64,000 bases of DNA from Lachnospiraceae bacterium (lineage in GTDB: Bacteria; Bacillota; Clostridia; Lachnospirales; Lachnospiraceae). The notes below the pieces were generated by a model. The model did no database searches, was not told the origin of the DNA, and worked only from the letters and a program-made list of their open reading frames with translations. A program made the position numbers and the translations under genes. How positions within the stretch are numbered: the stretch's first letter is position 1; each line of letters begins with the position of its first letter. Positions 63,874 to 64,000 of this stretch are shown here, in pieces. The stretch covers positions 32,379-96,378 of the forward strand of contig JAGASK010000041.1 in assembly GCA_017621815.1 (NCBI GenBank), in the 5' to 3' direction.

Positions 63874-63918
63874 GGAATCTTTAAGCCAGTAAATATAAGG
63901 CTTTCAGATTCCTTTTTT
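63874..63918 (+). terminator. Terminator-like hairpin upstream of the ABC gene
   Basis: GGAATCT (63874-63880) and AGCC pair with GGCT and AGATTCC (63906-63912), followed by TTTTTTATT on the + strand. No + strand gene precedes it here; it faces the start of the - strand ABC operon. It may be a leader structure instead. A second hairpin, GGCGC-TTC-GCGCC, lies at 63974-63986. No gene is seen from 63841 to the window end. Confidence 0.55.
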
Positions 63919-64000
63919 ATTAAAATCCCCCACTTTTTTGCCAAAAACACTTGACAAATCCTTCGAAAAATGCGGCGCTTCGCGCCCTTATTTATAAGAC

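Overview
The window is chromosomal DNA from a low-GC Gram-positive anaerobe, most likely a member of the Lachnospiraceae or a close relative in Clostridia. The indications are the rng-rplU-prp-rpmA-obgE order, an L27 with a cleavable N-terminal extension plus its Prp protease, an iron-sulfur two-subunit L-serine dehydratase, a [FeFe] hydrogenase, minCDE embedded in an mre/PBP2/rodA cluster, and strong AGGAGG ribosome binding sites. No tRNA, rRNA, CRISPR array, phage or intact insertion sequence was recognised. Almost everything is housekeeping, so the unusual signals are mostly small and local.

Left part (1-16.1 kb, mostly + strand). The end of ribonuclease G is followed by an insertion relative to the usual rng-rplU order. 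It holds a three-gene operon of exported or anchored proteins of unknown function (LysM protein, membrane-anchored protein, lipoprotein with an internal duplication), then two isolated small-enzyme genes (nucleoside phosphorylase-like, VOC/PhnB-like), each preceded by a structured leader. The ribosome/GTPase operon follows (L21 leader, rplU, prp, rpmA, obgE, yhbY, nadD, yqeK, rsfS). Next comes an SOS module: lexA divergent from a YneA-like LysM membrane protein, with a consensus promoter overlapped or followed by four LexA-box-like sites, then a tyrosine recombinase. An AI-2E-family exporter, dtd and a tiny membrane protein close the block.

Middle (16.3-31.7 kb, - strand). It contains a cytidylate-kinase-like protein, sdaAB-sdaAA, cstA, an unknown protein, the HlyD-like/yggS/sepF/aroB/lspA/rluD cluster (division, envelope and aromatic synthesis), a P-loop protein, a DD-carboxypeptidase, mgsA, rodA and minEDC.

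Right (31.7-64 kb, - strand except one gene). The elongasome genes (mreB, mreC, mreD, PBP2) run into minCDE-rodA. Upstream lie radC, a DUF4321 protein, an aluminium-resistance/methionine gamma-lyase-like PLP enzyme, miaA, mutL and mutS, with a SulP transporter between mutS and miaB. Further upstream are a nuclease-like protein of unknown role, a GtrA protein, a Cys/His/Asn-rich small protein, a DUF5662 protein, a GH13 debranching-enzyme homologue that appears to lack its catalytic residues, a DUF1292 protein (+), a UvrD-like helicase, gltX, a [FeFe] hydrogenase, feoB-feoA, and a GldA/GldFG-like ABC system with a DUF4340 protein.

The most interesting observations are a family of short hairpin repeats placed right against stop codons of several - strand genes, the clustered LexA operators, the apparently inactive GH13 protein, the exported three-gene operon, the two cassette-like units with a shared leader motif, and an ExQ nuclease-like protein next to miaB. 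None is proven to be a new system from sequence alone.
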